Origin: JACQFK01 sp041482015 | GTDB taxonomy: Bacteria; Planctomycetota; MHYJ01; JACPRB01 | NCBI GenBank assembly: GCA_041482015.1 | Contig: JBGPCZ010000056.1 | Location: 1-32,676, forward strand | Length of the DNA stretch: 32,676 nt | Direction of reading: 5' to 3' | Part shown: one piece after another, positions 14,400-21,721 of the stretch | How positions within the stretch are numbered: the stretch's first letter is position 1 | Layout of the letters: the number at the start of each line of letters is the position of its first letter | Program-made: the position numbers and the translations under genes | Notes under the pieces: model-generated | Seen by the model: only the letters and a program-made list of their open reading frames with translations | Told to the model about the DNA's origin: nothing | Databases searched by the model: none

Positions 14400-15929
14400 C
14401 TGAAAGTCGAACACGTCGGATATGACTTCCTCCGCCCCTGGTACCCGGGGCTCTTTGTGTCGTATTGCCTGGATGAAGGGCGGACGGGGAAGTTCTTCGC
14501 CCACCGCTACCGCGACGAGAAGGGGCTGATCGAGCGGGCGAAGCGCGCGGCGGAGAAGGGGATGGAGCGCACGGTCCTGGACACGCTGCGCCGGTATCAC
14601 CTGGACTGCGGGGCGCCGAAGGAATCACTCGCGGCGCTGGAGAAGCTGGGGAGGGGCGCGGCGGCGGTGGTGACCGGGCAGCAGCCCTCGGTGGGCTGGG
14701 GCCCGCTCTACAACCTCTACAAGGCGCAGGCCGCGATCAAGTTCGCGCAGGGGATCGAGGCGCGCGGGGTCCCGTGCGTGGCGGTCTTCTGGAACCATTC
14801 GGACGACACGCGGGGCGGCGACGGGGTGACGTTCCCGGACCGCGAGAACCTGCTCCGCGAGGTGCCGCTGCCGCCGTCGGAGGCGGGGACTCCGCTCTTC
14901 GAAGCCGGCGCGCCCGAGGCGCTCCGGATGTTCGCGTCGGTCCTCGCGGAATCGCTCCCGCGGACGGAATTCACGCCGGCGCTGGAGGACTTTCTCCGCA
15001 AGACCCACGTCGGGAGCATCGCCGAGAGTTTCACGCGGTCGCTCCTGGGGATGCTCGGCATCTTCGGGCTGATCGTGCTGGAGCCGCGTCACCTGGAGGG
15101 GGAGCGGGCGTCGATGCTCTTCGCGCAGCACCAGGCGGACCCGGAGCGGCTGTCGCGCGCGGTGGAGTCGGGCCGGCAGGCGGTGCTCGCGGAGAAGTTC
15201 GAGGACCAGCTGGGGAAGGACGTGGGGCTGGACCTGTTCGAGATCCGGAACGGGCGGCGGACGCGGGTGGAGAAGCCGGGGGGCGCGAAGGGGCGGCTCT
15301 CGGCGGGGGTGGCGCTCCGGCCCCTCCTCCAGGACGTCGTGCTCCCGACGTGCGCCTACGTGGGCGGGCCGAGCGAGATCGGGTACATGGCGGAGCTGCT
15401 CCCGGCCTACCGGGCGTTCAAGATCGAGCCGCCGGTGGTCTTCCCGCGGGTGACGGCGACGCTCCTGGAGCCGAAGATCGCGAAGGTCATAGAAAAGGCG
15501 GGGTTGAAGGCGGGGGCGATCTTCTCGGATGAGGGGGCGCTGGGGCCGCAGTTCCTGCACCAGGAGGAGGACGTGACGGGGGAGCTGGCGAAGCTGCCGG
15601 ACCGGATGATGGCGGAGGTGGCGGAGCTGATGCGGAAGGTGTCGGCCAGCCCGTCGGTCTCGAAGGCGCAGGAGCGGACGGCGACGAAGGTGCGGGAGGC
15701 GATGGAGGCGCTGGCGGAGCGGGTGAAGGACGAGATCGGGCGGCAGGACACGACGGGGCGGGGCCAGCTGATGAAGCTGCTCTGCCACGTGCGTCCCGAG
15801 TCGAAGCTGCAGGAGCGGGTCTTCACGCCCTTCTACTACGCGAGCCTCTTCGGTCCCTCGGTGTTCCACAAGCTCGTCGGCACGCTCGACCCTTTCGTCT
15901 TTTCACATCAGCTTATTACAATTCTTTAA
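14400..15929 (+). CDS. bshC: Bacillithiol synthesis cysteine-adding enzyme BshC
   Basis: The product adds cysteine to glucosaminyl-malate, the last step of bacillithiol synthesis. BshC landmarks are clear: VVTGQQPSVGWGPLYNLYKA (about 90-109), CVAVFWNHSDD (about 128-138), PTCAYVGGPSEIGYMAELLP (near 315-335) and VVFPRVTATLLEPKI. Where most BshC proteins have SEDHD, this one reads HSDDTRGGD, a notable change. Length (about 509 aa) fits the family. There is no ATG, GTG or TTG in frame between the upstream gene and GTG 14457, which would remove conserved N-terminal sequence. CTG at 14400 gives LKVEHVGYDF and lies 9 nt past the predicted -10 box; CTG 14391 and ATA 14394 are alternatives. A GC palindrome follows the stop. 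Confidence 0.85.
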   Translation: MKVEHVGYDFLRPWYPGLFVSYCLDEGRTGKFFAHRYRDEKGLIERAKRAAEKGMERTVLDTLRRYHLDCGAPKESLAALEKLGRGAAAVVTGQQPSVGWGPLYNLYKAQAAIKFAQGIEARGVPCVAVFWNHSDDTRGGDGVTFPDRENLLREVPLPPSEAGTPLFEAGAPEALRMFASVLAESLPRTEFTPALEDFLRKTHVGSIAESFTRSLLGMLGIFGLIVLEPRHLEGERASMLFAQHQADPERLSRAVESGRQAVLAEKFEDQLGKDVGLDLFEIRNGRRTRVEKPGGAKGRLSAGVALRPLLQDVVLPTCAYVGGPSEIGYMAELLPAYRAFKIEPPVVFPRVTATLLEPKIAKVIEKAGLKAGAIFSDEGALGPQFLHQEEDVTGELAKLPDRMMAEVAELMRKVSASPSVSKAQERTATKVREAMEALAERVKDEIGRQDTTGRGQLMKLLCHVRPESKLQERVFTPFYYASLFGPSVFHKLVGTLDPFVFSHQLITIL

Positions 15930-15936
15930 TGTGATT

Positions 15937-15956
15937 CCGCCGCCGGCCGGCGGCGG
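15937..15956 (+). terminator. GC-rich palindrome after bshC
   Basis: CCGCCGCCGG followed by CCGGCGGCGG is a perfect 20-bp inverted repeat 8 nt past the bshC stop. It is followed by CGGGCCTTTC with only three T residues. Probably a terminator separating bshC from the arsR operon. Confidence 0.55.
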
Positions 15957-15962
15957 CGGGCC

Positions 15963-15989
15963 TTTCAAATGAGTTGAAATTCATATGAA
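15963..15989 (+). promoter_or_regulatory. Candidate ArsR operator, overlapping TTCA/TGAA inverted repeats
   Basis: TTTCAA-N5-TTGAAA (15963-15979) is a perfect inverted repeat, and TTCATATGAA (15980-15989) is a 10-bp palindrome directly next to it. ArsR/SmtB proteins bind imperfect palindromes of this TGAA/TTCA type. The site covers the candidate -35 box of the arsR promoter, as expected for autorepression. Confidence 0.5.
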
Positions 15990-16002
15990 AGACTGTTGTT
16001 AT
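15974..16002 (+). promoter_or_regulatory. Candidate promoter of the arsR-pst operon
   Basis: TTGAAA (15974-15979), a 17-nt spacer, then TGTTAT (15997-16002). TTATAT at 15999-16004 is a less well-spaced alternative. The GGAGGAG site (16006-16012) lies downstream before the ATG. Confidence 0.45.
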
Positions 16003-16016
16003 ATGGAGGAGAGGAC

Positions 16017-16343
16017 ATGAAGACCCCCGCCGACCCCTCGTTCTGCGCGGACAAGATGAAGGTCCTGTCCGACGTCACCCGGCTCTTCGTCCTGGAGGAA
16101 CTGCTGGCCGGCCCGAGGATCGTCTCCGAGCTCAACGCCGCGCTCAAGATCGACCAGAGCCTCCTGTCTCACCACCTGAAGGTCCTCCGGGACGCCGGGC
16201 TGGTCACGACCCGGCGGGAGGGGAAGGCGGTGCGCTACGAGATCGCCGCCGGTGCGAAGTCCCGGACGTCGGGGAAGGCGATCAACCTGGGGTGCTGCCA
16301 GATTTCGTTTGAAGGACTGCCCCGGAGGAAGCCGGCGCCTTGA
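16017..16343 (+). CDS. ArsR-family winged-helix repressor
   Basis: This 108-aa protein has the ArsR-type winged helix: LSDVTRLFVLEELLAGP (17-33), recognition helix region IDQSLLSHHLKVLRDAGLV (45-63) and wing TTRREGKAVRYEI. The start at 16017 has GGAGGAG upstream. Cysteines are C10, C93 and C94; the CC pair sits near the C-terminus in INLGCCQISF, in the same general place as the arsenite-sensing cysteines of the Acidithiobacillus-type ArsR. No Zn-type alpha5 His/Asp pattern is seen. A metalloid or thiol signal is therefore plausible but not shown. It heads the pstSCAB operon (44 nt before pstS) and has a candidate operator in its own promoter. Confidence 0.9.
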   Translation: MKTPADPSFCADKMKVLSDVTRLFVLEELLAGPRIVSELNAALKIDQSLLSHHLKVLRDAGLVTTRREGKAVRYEIAAGAKSRTSGKAINLGCCQISFEGLPRRKPAP

Positions 16344-16386
16344 GCCCCGTCGATTTCGTCAACCCCAACTGCTGCCGGGAGGCCCG

Positions 16387-17205
16387 ATGAGCATCCGGAG
16401 AGGGACGTTCCTGCTGGCCGCGATCTTCATCCCGGGGGTCGGATGTTCGAAGACCGAGGCCGGGATGAAGCTCACTCTCACCGGATCGAGCACCGTGGCG
16501 CCGCTCGCCGCCGAGATCGGGAAGCGGTTCGAATCGCTTCACCCGGGCATCCGGGTCGACGTCCAGTCCGGCGGTTCGGGACGGGGCGTCACCGACGCGC
16601 GACAGGGGCTCGCCGATATCGGCCTGGTCTCCCGGGCGCTCAAGGACGATGAGAAAGATCTCCTTCCGTTCACCATCGCCCTGGACGGCGTTGGCGTCAT
16701 CCTCCACAAGGAGAACCCGGTCGCCGCGCTTAAAGACGACCAGGTCGTGGCGATCTACACGGGGAAGATCACGAACTGGAAGGACGTGGGCGGCAAGGAG
16801 GCGCCGATCACCGTGGTCAACAAGGCCGAGGGGCGGTCCACCTTGGAGCTTTTCTGCCACTACTACAAGCTCAAGAACACGGAGATCAAGGCCCACGTCG
16901 TGATCGGCGACAACCAGCAGGGGATCAAGACGGTCGCCGGCAACCCCGATTCAATCGGGTACGTCTCGATCGGGACCGCCGAGTACGAGGCGGACCACGG
17001 GAGTGCGATCAAGCTTCTTCCGTGTTCGGGGGTCGCCGCTTCGATCGAGAACGTGAAGAACAAGACCTTCCCGCTTTCCCGTCCCCTGAATCTCGTCACC
17101 CGGAAGGCGCCGGAAGGCCTTGCGAAGGAGTTCATCGACTTCGCCCAGTCCGAGAAGGTCCACGACATCGTCCGGGAGCAATACTTTGTCCCGACCCCGC
17201 GCTGA
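16387..17205 (+). CDS. pstS: Phosphate ABC transporter substrate-binding protein PstS
   Basis: This 272-aa protein starts at ATG 16387 with GGGAGG 4 nt before it. The signal segment ends IPGVGC, a weak lipobox at C20. The mature part shows the PstS-type phosphate loop TGSSTVAP (32-39), SGGSGRGVTDARQGLADIGL and the conserved IYTGKITNWKDVGGKEAPI. It should capture phosphate in the periplasm and deliver it to PstCA. Length is typical of short PstS forms. It cannot be told from sequence whether it discriminates strongly against arsenate. Its stop lies within the start of pstC. Confidence 0.94.
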   Translation: MSIRRGTFLLAAIFIPGVGCSKTEAGMKLTLTGSSTVAPLAAEIGKRFESLHPGIRVDVQSGGSGRGVTDARQGLADIGLVSRALKDDEKDLLPFTIALDGVGVILHKENPVAALKDDQVVAIYTGKITNWKDVGGKEAPITVVNKAEGRSTLELFCHYYKLKNTEIKAHVVIGDNQQGIKTVAGNPDSIGYVSIGTAEYEADHGSAIKLLPCSGVAASIENVKNKTFPLSRPLNLVTRKAPEGLAKEFIDFAQSEKVHDIVREQYFVPTPR

Positions 17206-18040
17206 TCGGGTCCTGGTCGGAGGGCTCCGGGCCGCGGCCACCGTCTCCGGCGCGATCGTCCTCCTGATCGCGGCTTTCCTCGTTCTCGAATCCCTGCCCG
17301 TCCTTCGAAAAGTCGGGCTCGGGCGGTTCTTCTCGGATGGGTCCTGGCACCCGACCGAGGGCCTCTACAACCTTACGCCGATGCTCTGGGGAACCCTCTT
17401 CGCGATGGCCGGATCGGTCCTCGTGGCGACGCCGCTCGGGATCCTTTCGGCCGTGTTCTGCCACTACTACGCCCCGCCCGGCGTGGCCCGATTCTACCGG
17501 CGGCTCATCGAACTCCTGGCCGGCATCCCCTCCGTGGTGTACGGCCTCTGGGGGCTCATGGTGCTCGTCCCGTTGATCGGGCGCCTTCATCCCCCCGGCC
17601 CGAGCCTGCTCGCCGGGATCGCCGTGCTCGCCCTCATGATCCTTCCCACGATTGCCCTCACGGCCGATGCGGCGCTCGCCAACGTGCCCGCGGACTACCG
17701 GCGCGGGGCGGCGGCGCTCGGCCTCTCCCGGTGGTCGACCGTGCGCCACGTGGTCCTCCCCGCGGCCAAGTCGGGACTTTTCACCGGGGTCATCCTGGAG
17801 ACCGGCCGCTCGATCGGGGAGACGATGGCGATCCTCATGGTCTGCGGCAACCAGATCCAGACTCCAAAGAGTCTCTTCGACCCCGTCCGGACCTTGACGG
17901 CCAATATCGCCCTCGAGATGGCCTACGCGACGGGCGATCACCGTTCGGCGCTCTTCGTGAGCGGGCTCATCCTCCTGGTCATGATCGTTGCCCTGGTCGG
18001 GGCCGCCGAGTGGATCAGCCGGGGGCGCGTTTATGTCTAG
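17186..18040 (+). CDS. pstC: Phosphate ABC transporter permease PstC
   Basis: This 284-aa inner-membrane permease probably starts at TTG 17186, preceded by GGGAG, and overlaps pstS by 20 nt; the ATG further upstream is deeper in pstS. Six or so hydrophobic helices are visible. The cytoplasmic EAA-loop that contacts PstB is the YRRGAAALGLSRWSTVRHVV stretch. The conserved LLAGIPSVVYGLWGLMVLVP and ILETGRSIGETMAILMVCGN segments are typical of PstC. It forms the channel with PstA. The stop overlaps the pstA start. Confidence 0.94.
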   Translation: MSRPRADRVLVGGLRAAATVSGAIVLLIAAFLVLESLPVLRKVGLGRFFSDGSWHPTEGLYNLTPMLWGTLFAMAGSVLVATPLGILSAVFCHYYAPPGVARFYRRLIELLAGIPSVVYGLWGLMVLVPLIGRLHPPGPSLLAGIAVLALMILPTIALTADAALANVPADYRRGAAALGLSRWSTVRHVVLPAAKSGLFTGVILETGRSIGETMAILMVCGNQIQTPKSLFDPVRTLTANIALEMAYATGDHRSALFVSGLILLVMIVALVGAAEWISRGRVYV

Positions 18041-18866
18041 GGACCGGCTGGCCGCCTCGGTCCTGTGGGTGGTGGCCCTCGGCATCACCGCCGTCTTCGC
18101 CTGGCTCCTCATCGATATCGCCTGGCATGGCGCGAGCCGCCTGTCCTGGGACTTCCTCTTCTCCCTTCCCAGGAACGCGGGCCGGGAGGGCGGGCTCGCC
18201 TCCATCCTGGTCGCGACGGCTTCGATCCTTTTCGTCTGCATGGCCGCCTCAATCCCGCTCGGGGTCGGAACCGCGGTGCTTCTCGCGGAATTCTCGGGAG
18301 AGGGCCTCTTCGCGCGCATCGTCCGGCGGAGCCTGGACGTCCTCGCGGGCGTCCCTTCGATCGTCTTCGGGCTTTTCGGAAACGCGTTCTTCTCGAAGGT
18401 CCTGGGGATGGGGTTCTCGATCCTCTCGGGCGGCCTCACCCTCGCCTGCATGGTGCTTCCGATCCTCATCCGGGCTACCGAAGAGGGGTTGCGCTCCGCC
18501 CCGAACGAGTACCGGCTGGGGGCCGCGGCCCTGGGGCTCTCGCGGACGACGACGCTCGTCCACCTTCTCCTTCCCGCCGCGATGCCGGGCCTGATGGTGG
18601 GCTTCATCCTGGGCCTGGGGCGGGCCACGGCGGAAACGGCGGCGCTCATCTTCACGAGCGGGTACGTGGACCGGATGCCCACCTCCTTCTTCGATTCCGG
18701 ACGTGCGCTCACGGTCCACATCTACGACCTCTCGATGAACGTCCCGGGCGGGGATCGGAGCGCCTACGGCACGGCCCTCGTCCTCATCCTTCTCCTCTTC
18801 CTCATCAACTCCGCCGCCTGGGCTATCGCCCGGCGCTGGCAAGGCCGGAGACTCGTCCCCCTATGA
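18033..18866 (+). CDS. pstA: Phosphate ABC transporter permease PstA
   Basis: This 277-aa permease starts at ATG 18033, 8 nt inside the end of pstC. It has the PstA hallmarks DVLAGVPSIVFGLFGNAFF, the EAA-like YRLGAAALGLSRTTTLVHLL and GFILGLGRATAETAALIFTS. About six transmembrane helices are visible. It pairs with PstC in the inner membrane. The TGA overlaps the pstB start (ATGA), so the operon is translationally coupled throughout. Confidence 0.94.
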   Translation: MSRDRLAASVLWVVALGITAVFAWLLIDIAWHGASRLSWDFLFSLPRNAGREGGLASILVATASILFVCMAASIPLGVGTAVLLAEFSGEGLFARIVRRSLDVLAGVPSIVFGLFGNAFFSKVLGMGFSILSGGLTLACMVLPILIRATEEGLRSAPNEYRLGAAALGLSRTTTLVHLLLPAAMPGLMVGFILGLGRATAETAALIFTSGYVDRMPTSFFDSGRALTVHIYDLSMNVPGGDRSAYGTALVLILLLFLINSAAWAIARRWQGRRLVPL

Positions 18867-19645
18867 CCCCGAATGGCGATTCGGTCGTGATCCGGACCCA
18901 CAACCTGACGCTCCGGTATCACGGGAAACCGGCCTTCGAGGACGTCTCCCTGGTGATTCCCCGGGGAGAAATCACGTCCCTGGTGGGCCCGTCCGGGTGC
19001 GGAAAGACAAGCCTCATCTCGTGCCTCAACCGGCTGACCGACCTGATCCCGGGGGCGTCCGTCTCGGGATCGATTCGCCTGGGGGACCTCGAGGTGACGG
19101 ATCGCAGGGTGGATGTCATCGGGCTCCGCCGCCGGGTCGGCATGATCTTCCAGAAGCCCAATCCATTCCCCCTGAGCATCCGAAAGAACCTCGAGTTCCC
19201 GCTCCGCGAGCACGGGATGCGCGACCGCTCCACTCTCGACCAGACGATCGAGCAGGTCCTCCGCGATGTCGGCCTCTGGGATGAAGTGAAGGACAGGCTT
19301 TCCACGCCGGCCCTCTCCCTCTCGGGCGGCCAGCAGCAGCGGCTCTCGATCGCGCGGGCGCTCGCGCTCAAGCCGGAGATTCTCCTTCTCGACGAGCCGT
19401 GCAGCGCCCTCGACCCGATCTCGAGCGGCATTGTCGAGGACCTGATCAAGACTCTCAAGAAGCGCTACGCGCTCGTCCTCGTGACCCACAACCTGGCGCA
19501 AGCCAGGCGGATCGCCGATTCGGTCGCCGTCTTCTGGGTGCAGAACGGTACCGGGCGGTTGATCGAGCACGGGAGCGTCCGGCAGGTGTTCGAGTCGCCG
19601 CGCGAATCGCTGACGTCGGCCTACGTGAACGGTACCCGGGGATGA
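18863..19645 (+). CDS. pstB: Phosphate ABC transporter ATP-binding protein PstB
   Basis: This 260-aa ATPase has Walker A GPSGCGKT (42-49), the Q-loop in MIFQKPNPFPLSIRKN, signature LSGGQQQR (153-160) and Walker B ILLLDEP (173-179), with the switch His in LVTHNLAQA. The QKPNPFP motif is typical of PstB and supports phosphate over other substrates. It powers the PstCA channel. In many bacteria phoU follows pstB; here a response-regulator gene follows after about 10 nt and no phoU is present in the window. Confidence 0.96.
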   Translation: MTPNGDSVVIRTHNLTLRYHGKPAFEDVSLVIPRGEITSLVGPSGCGKTSLISCLNRLTDLIPGASVSGSIRLGDLEVTDRRVDVIGLRRRVGMIFQKPNPFPLSIRKNLEFPLREHGMRDRSTLDQTIEQVLRDVGLWDEVKDRLSTPALSLSGGQQQRLSIARALALKPEILLLDEPCSALDPISSGIVEDLIKTLKKRYALVLVTHNLAQARRIADSVAVFWVQNGTGRLIEHGSVRQVFESPRESLTSAYVNGTRG

Positions 19646-19654
19646 GGGATGGAC

Positions 19655-20461
19655 ATGCCTGAATCCCCGGCGACCGGAGGGAGGGCGAGCGTCCTGGTCA
19701 TCGAAGCCGACAAGGGGCACCTTGAGCTCGTGCGGCACACCCTGGCCGAGGCCGGCTTCGACGTCCTGGGCACCGGGAGAGGCGAGGAGGGCCTGGAGAT
19801 CGCCGTCCGTCACCGGCCCGATCTGATCCTGCTCGAGGTGAGGCTGCCCGGGATGGATGGCCTCGAAGTCTGTCGGCGCGTCCGCCGCGACGACCGCACC
19901 CGCCGGATCCCGGTGATCATGCTGAGCGGGCTTCGGGGGGAGCTGGACCGGGTGGTCGGGTTGGAGCTCGGCGCCGACGACTATGTGACCAAGCCGTTCC
20001 GCGCGCGTGAACTGGTGGCGCGAATCAGGGCGCTGCTCCGCCGGGTCTCGGGGGCGACCGAACCCTGCGAGATCCTGGGCTGCGGAGGTCTCGTGCTCGA
20101 CCGCGGGCGGCGGGAGGTGACCCACCGGGGCGCTCTCGTGACCGTGACGGCGACGGAATTCAGGATCCTTGAATGCCTTCTCAGTCGTCCGGGCCGCGTC
20201 CTGTCCCGAAGCGACATTCTCAGGTGGATTCACGAGGACGACGTGGCCGTGACGGACCGGACCGTGGATGTCCACGTGGGTTCGATCCGCCGCAAGCTGG
20301 GGGGCGGTTCGGAGTTGCTGGAGACGCTCAGGGGTTTCGGGTACAGGCTCCGGGACGAGAGGGAGCCCGCCGGCCCCCCGCGTTCCGGGGGATCCCCCGA
20401 TCCTGCCGTGAGGGGCTGGGGGGCCGGGAGGCGGCCCGGGAGGAAGCTCAGCCCCGCGTGA
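19655..20461 (+). CDS. OmpR/PhoB-type response regulator with Asp-to-Glu phosphosite
   Basis: I choose ATG 19655 because GAGG lies 7 nt upstream; ATG 19649 (two codons earlier) has it only 1 nt away. The 268-aa protein has a receiver domain (about 12-128) and an OmpR-type winged-helix DNA-binding domain (about 140-234, VTATEFRILECLLSRPGRVL and DRTVDVHVGSIRRKL). In the receiver, the phospho-acceptor position reads LLEVRLPGMDG: the Asp is Glu61. The acidic pair is E17-A18 instead of two acids, while Ser91 and Lys113 (DYVTKPF) are kept. Glu often mimics the phosphorylated state, so this regulator may be constitutively active or phosphorylation-independent; that is inference. No histidine kinase is nearby. 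A Pro/Gly/Arg-rich tail (about 235-268) is extra. It probably controls the pst operon or phosphate genes. Confidence 0.9.
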   Translation: MPESPATGGRASVLVIEADKGHLELVRHTLAEAGFDVLGTGRGEEGLEIAVRHRPDLILLEVRLPGMDGLEVCRRVRRDDRTRRIPVIMLSGLRGELDRVVGLELGADDYVTKPFRARELVARIRALLRRVSGATEPCEILGCGGLVLDRGRREVTHRGALVTVTATEFRILECLLSRPGRVLSRSDILRWIHEDDVAVTDRTVDVHVGSIRRKLGGGSELLETLRGFGYRLRDEREPAGPPRSGGSPDPAVRGWGAGRRPGRKLSPA

Positions 20462-20482
20462 AGGCCGGCTCCATGGCGGTAC

Positions 20483-20525
20483 TTATATATTCAAATATAT
20501 TAATATTACAATGTTATAATATAAA
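20483..20525. other. AT-rich island between convergent genes
   Basis: Of 43 bases 40 are A or T, against a very GC-rich background. It contains a perfect TATAAT (20515-20520) on the plus strand and the palindrome ATATTAATAT. It separates the convergent response-regulator and radical SAM genes, so it may be a bidirectional transcript end or a protein-binding site. A plus-strand promoter here would run antisense into the radical SAM gene; I see no -35 box at the right distance. Confidence 0.5.
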
Positions 20526-20555
20526 GGGGCGCCGGCATGGAGGGGGGGCGGGGGC

Positions 20556-21677
20556 CTACGCGAGGACCAGTTCCTCCTTGCGGCTCGCGGACGCGGACGC
20601 GGGCTTTGCGCCGTGCGCGTCCCGCTCGGCGGGCGTCCGGCCGGCCTTCGTGATCGCCGAGCGGACCGAGGCGGCCGTCAGGCCGCCGCGCCCGTTCACC
20701 TCGGGGATCCGGATCTCCCAGGGGTCGTAGCTCAGCGCGCCCAGGTCGTTCGCGCCGCAGGAGAGCGCGCGGATCGCGAGGTCCAGGCCGGTCTTCGTCC
20801 AGTCCACCGTGATGTTCCGGATCAGCCGGCTGAAGAAGATTCGCGCCACCGCGAACATCTGCAGCACCCGCTCGGGGGACGCCGTCTGGCGGATCTTCGC
20901 GCTCCGCGCCAGGTCCGTGTTGTGCGGGACGAAGACGAGCGGCTCGAACGCCGTGAAGCCGCCGGTCTCCCTCTGGATGTTCTTGATGATTTCCAGGTGC
21001 TCGCAGATGTAGATCTCGTCCTCCACGTGGCCGAAGAGGATCGTCGCCGTCGTCGTCATGCCCATCCGGTGCGCCGTCCGGATGATGTCCGCCCAGTCGG
21101 TCGTCCGCAGCTTGTCGGAGCAGATTTTCTTGCGGACCTTGTCGTTGAGGATGTCGGCCGAGTCGCCCGAAAGCGAGTCCAGGCCGGCGTCCCGGAAGCG
21201 GCGGAGGATGTCGAACGGGGTCGTCCGCGCCCGCTTGGCGATGAAATGGATCTCGGACGGGGAGTAGCCGTGGAGGTGGACCGACGAGAACGCGCTCCGC
21301 AGCGCGCGGAGGACCTCGAGGTGGTAGTTCAGGTTCAGGTCCGGGTTCAGGCCGCCCTGGAGGATCACCTGCTTCACCGGGCCGCCCTCGCGCACCTGTC
21401 GGACGACCTCGGTGGGCGTCAGGGTGAAGGCGTTCTTCTGCCCCTTCTTGCGGTAGAACGAGCAGAAGGAGCATTCCGCGCGGCAGATGTTCGTGTAGTA
21501 GACCTGCCGGCTGCGGACGTACGTGACAACCCCGTTGTTGATCCGCTGGTTCAGGTTGTCCGCAACTTCGTAGAGCTCGCGGAGGAGCGGCCCCTCCTCC
21601 CGCATGAGCATCAGCGCTTCGATCGCCGTGATCTCTTCCCTGTTGAGCACCGTCTCGAGGATCACTTTCGGGTCCAT
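20556..21677 (-). CDS. CofH/MqnC/MqnE-family radical SAM enzyme, CofH-like
   Basis: This 373-aa enzyme has the radical SAM cluster motif C65xxxC69xxC72 within YYTNICRAECSFCSFYRKKG. The rest follows the CofH/Mqn group: VKQVILQGGLNPDLNLNYHL, VHLHGYSPSEI, KICSDKLRTTDWADIIRTAH, TTATILFGHVED, RETGGFTAFEPLVF and CGANDLGALSYDP. The ICSDKLRTxxW and HRMGMTTTATILFGHVE stretches are closer to CofH (F420 chromophore synthesis, joining tyrosine-derived and ribityl units) than to MqnC or MqnE of futalosine-route menaquinone synthesis, but I cannot separate them without alignment. No partner cofG or mqn gene lies nearby. The ATG at 21677 has GAGAGG upstream; a GTG one codon earlier is possible. The last 30 residues are low-complexity and charged. 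Confidence 0.82.
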   Translation of the reverse strand: MDPKVILETVLNREEITAIEALMLMREEGPLLRELYEVADNLNQRINNGVVTYVRSRQVYYTNICRAECSFCSFYRKKGQKNAFTLTPTEVVRQVREGGPVKQVILQGGLNPDLNLNYHLEVLRALRSAFSSVHLHGYSPSEIHFIAKRARTTPFDILRRFRDAGLDSLSGDSADILNDKVRKKICSDKLRTTDWADIIRTAHRMGMTTTATILFGHVEDEIYICEHLEIIKNIQRETGGFTAFEPLVFVPHNTDLARSAKIRQTASPERVLQMFAVARIFFSRLIRNITVDWTKTGLDLAIRALSCGANDLGALSYDPWEIRIPEVNGRGGLTAASVRSAITKAGRTPAERDAHGAKPASASASRKEELVLA

Positions 21678-21721
21678 CACCTCTCCCGCCTAGTCCTGGA
21701 CATGAAAAGCGGCCCGACCCC

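Noticed and set aside
13126..14628. Minus-strand 927-aa frame joining purD to upstream sequence
   Set aside because: Only the 426 residues from ATG 13125 match PurD; the rest is the wrong frame of the HEAT-protein gene.
15996..16016. Seven-codon upstream extension of the ArsR protein
   Set aside because: GGAGGAG at 16006-16012 lies inside it and points to ATG 16017.
20556..21677. Assigning the radical SAM enzyme as MqnC or MqnE
   Set aside because: Several internal motifs look closer to CofH, and no other mqn gene is nearby; I keep the family-level call.
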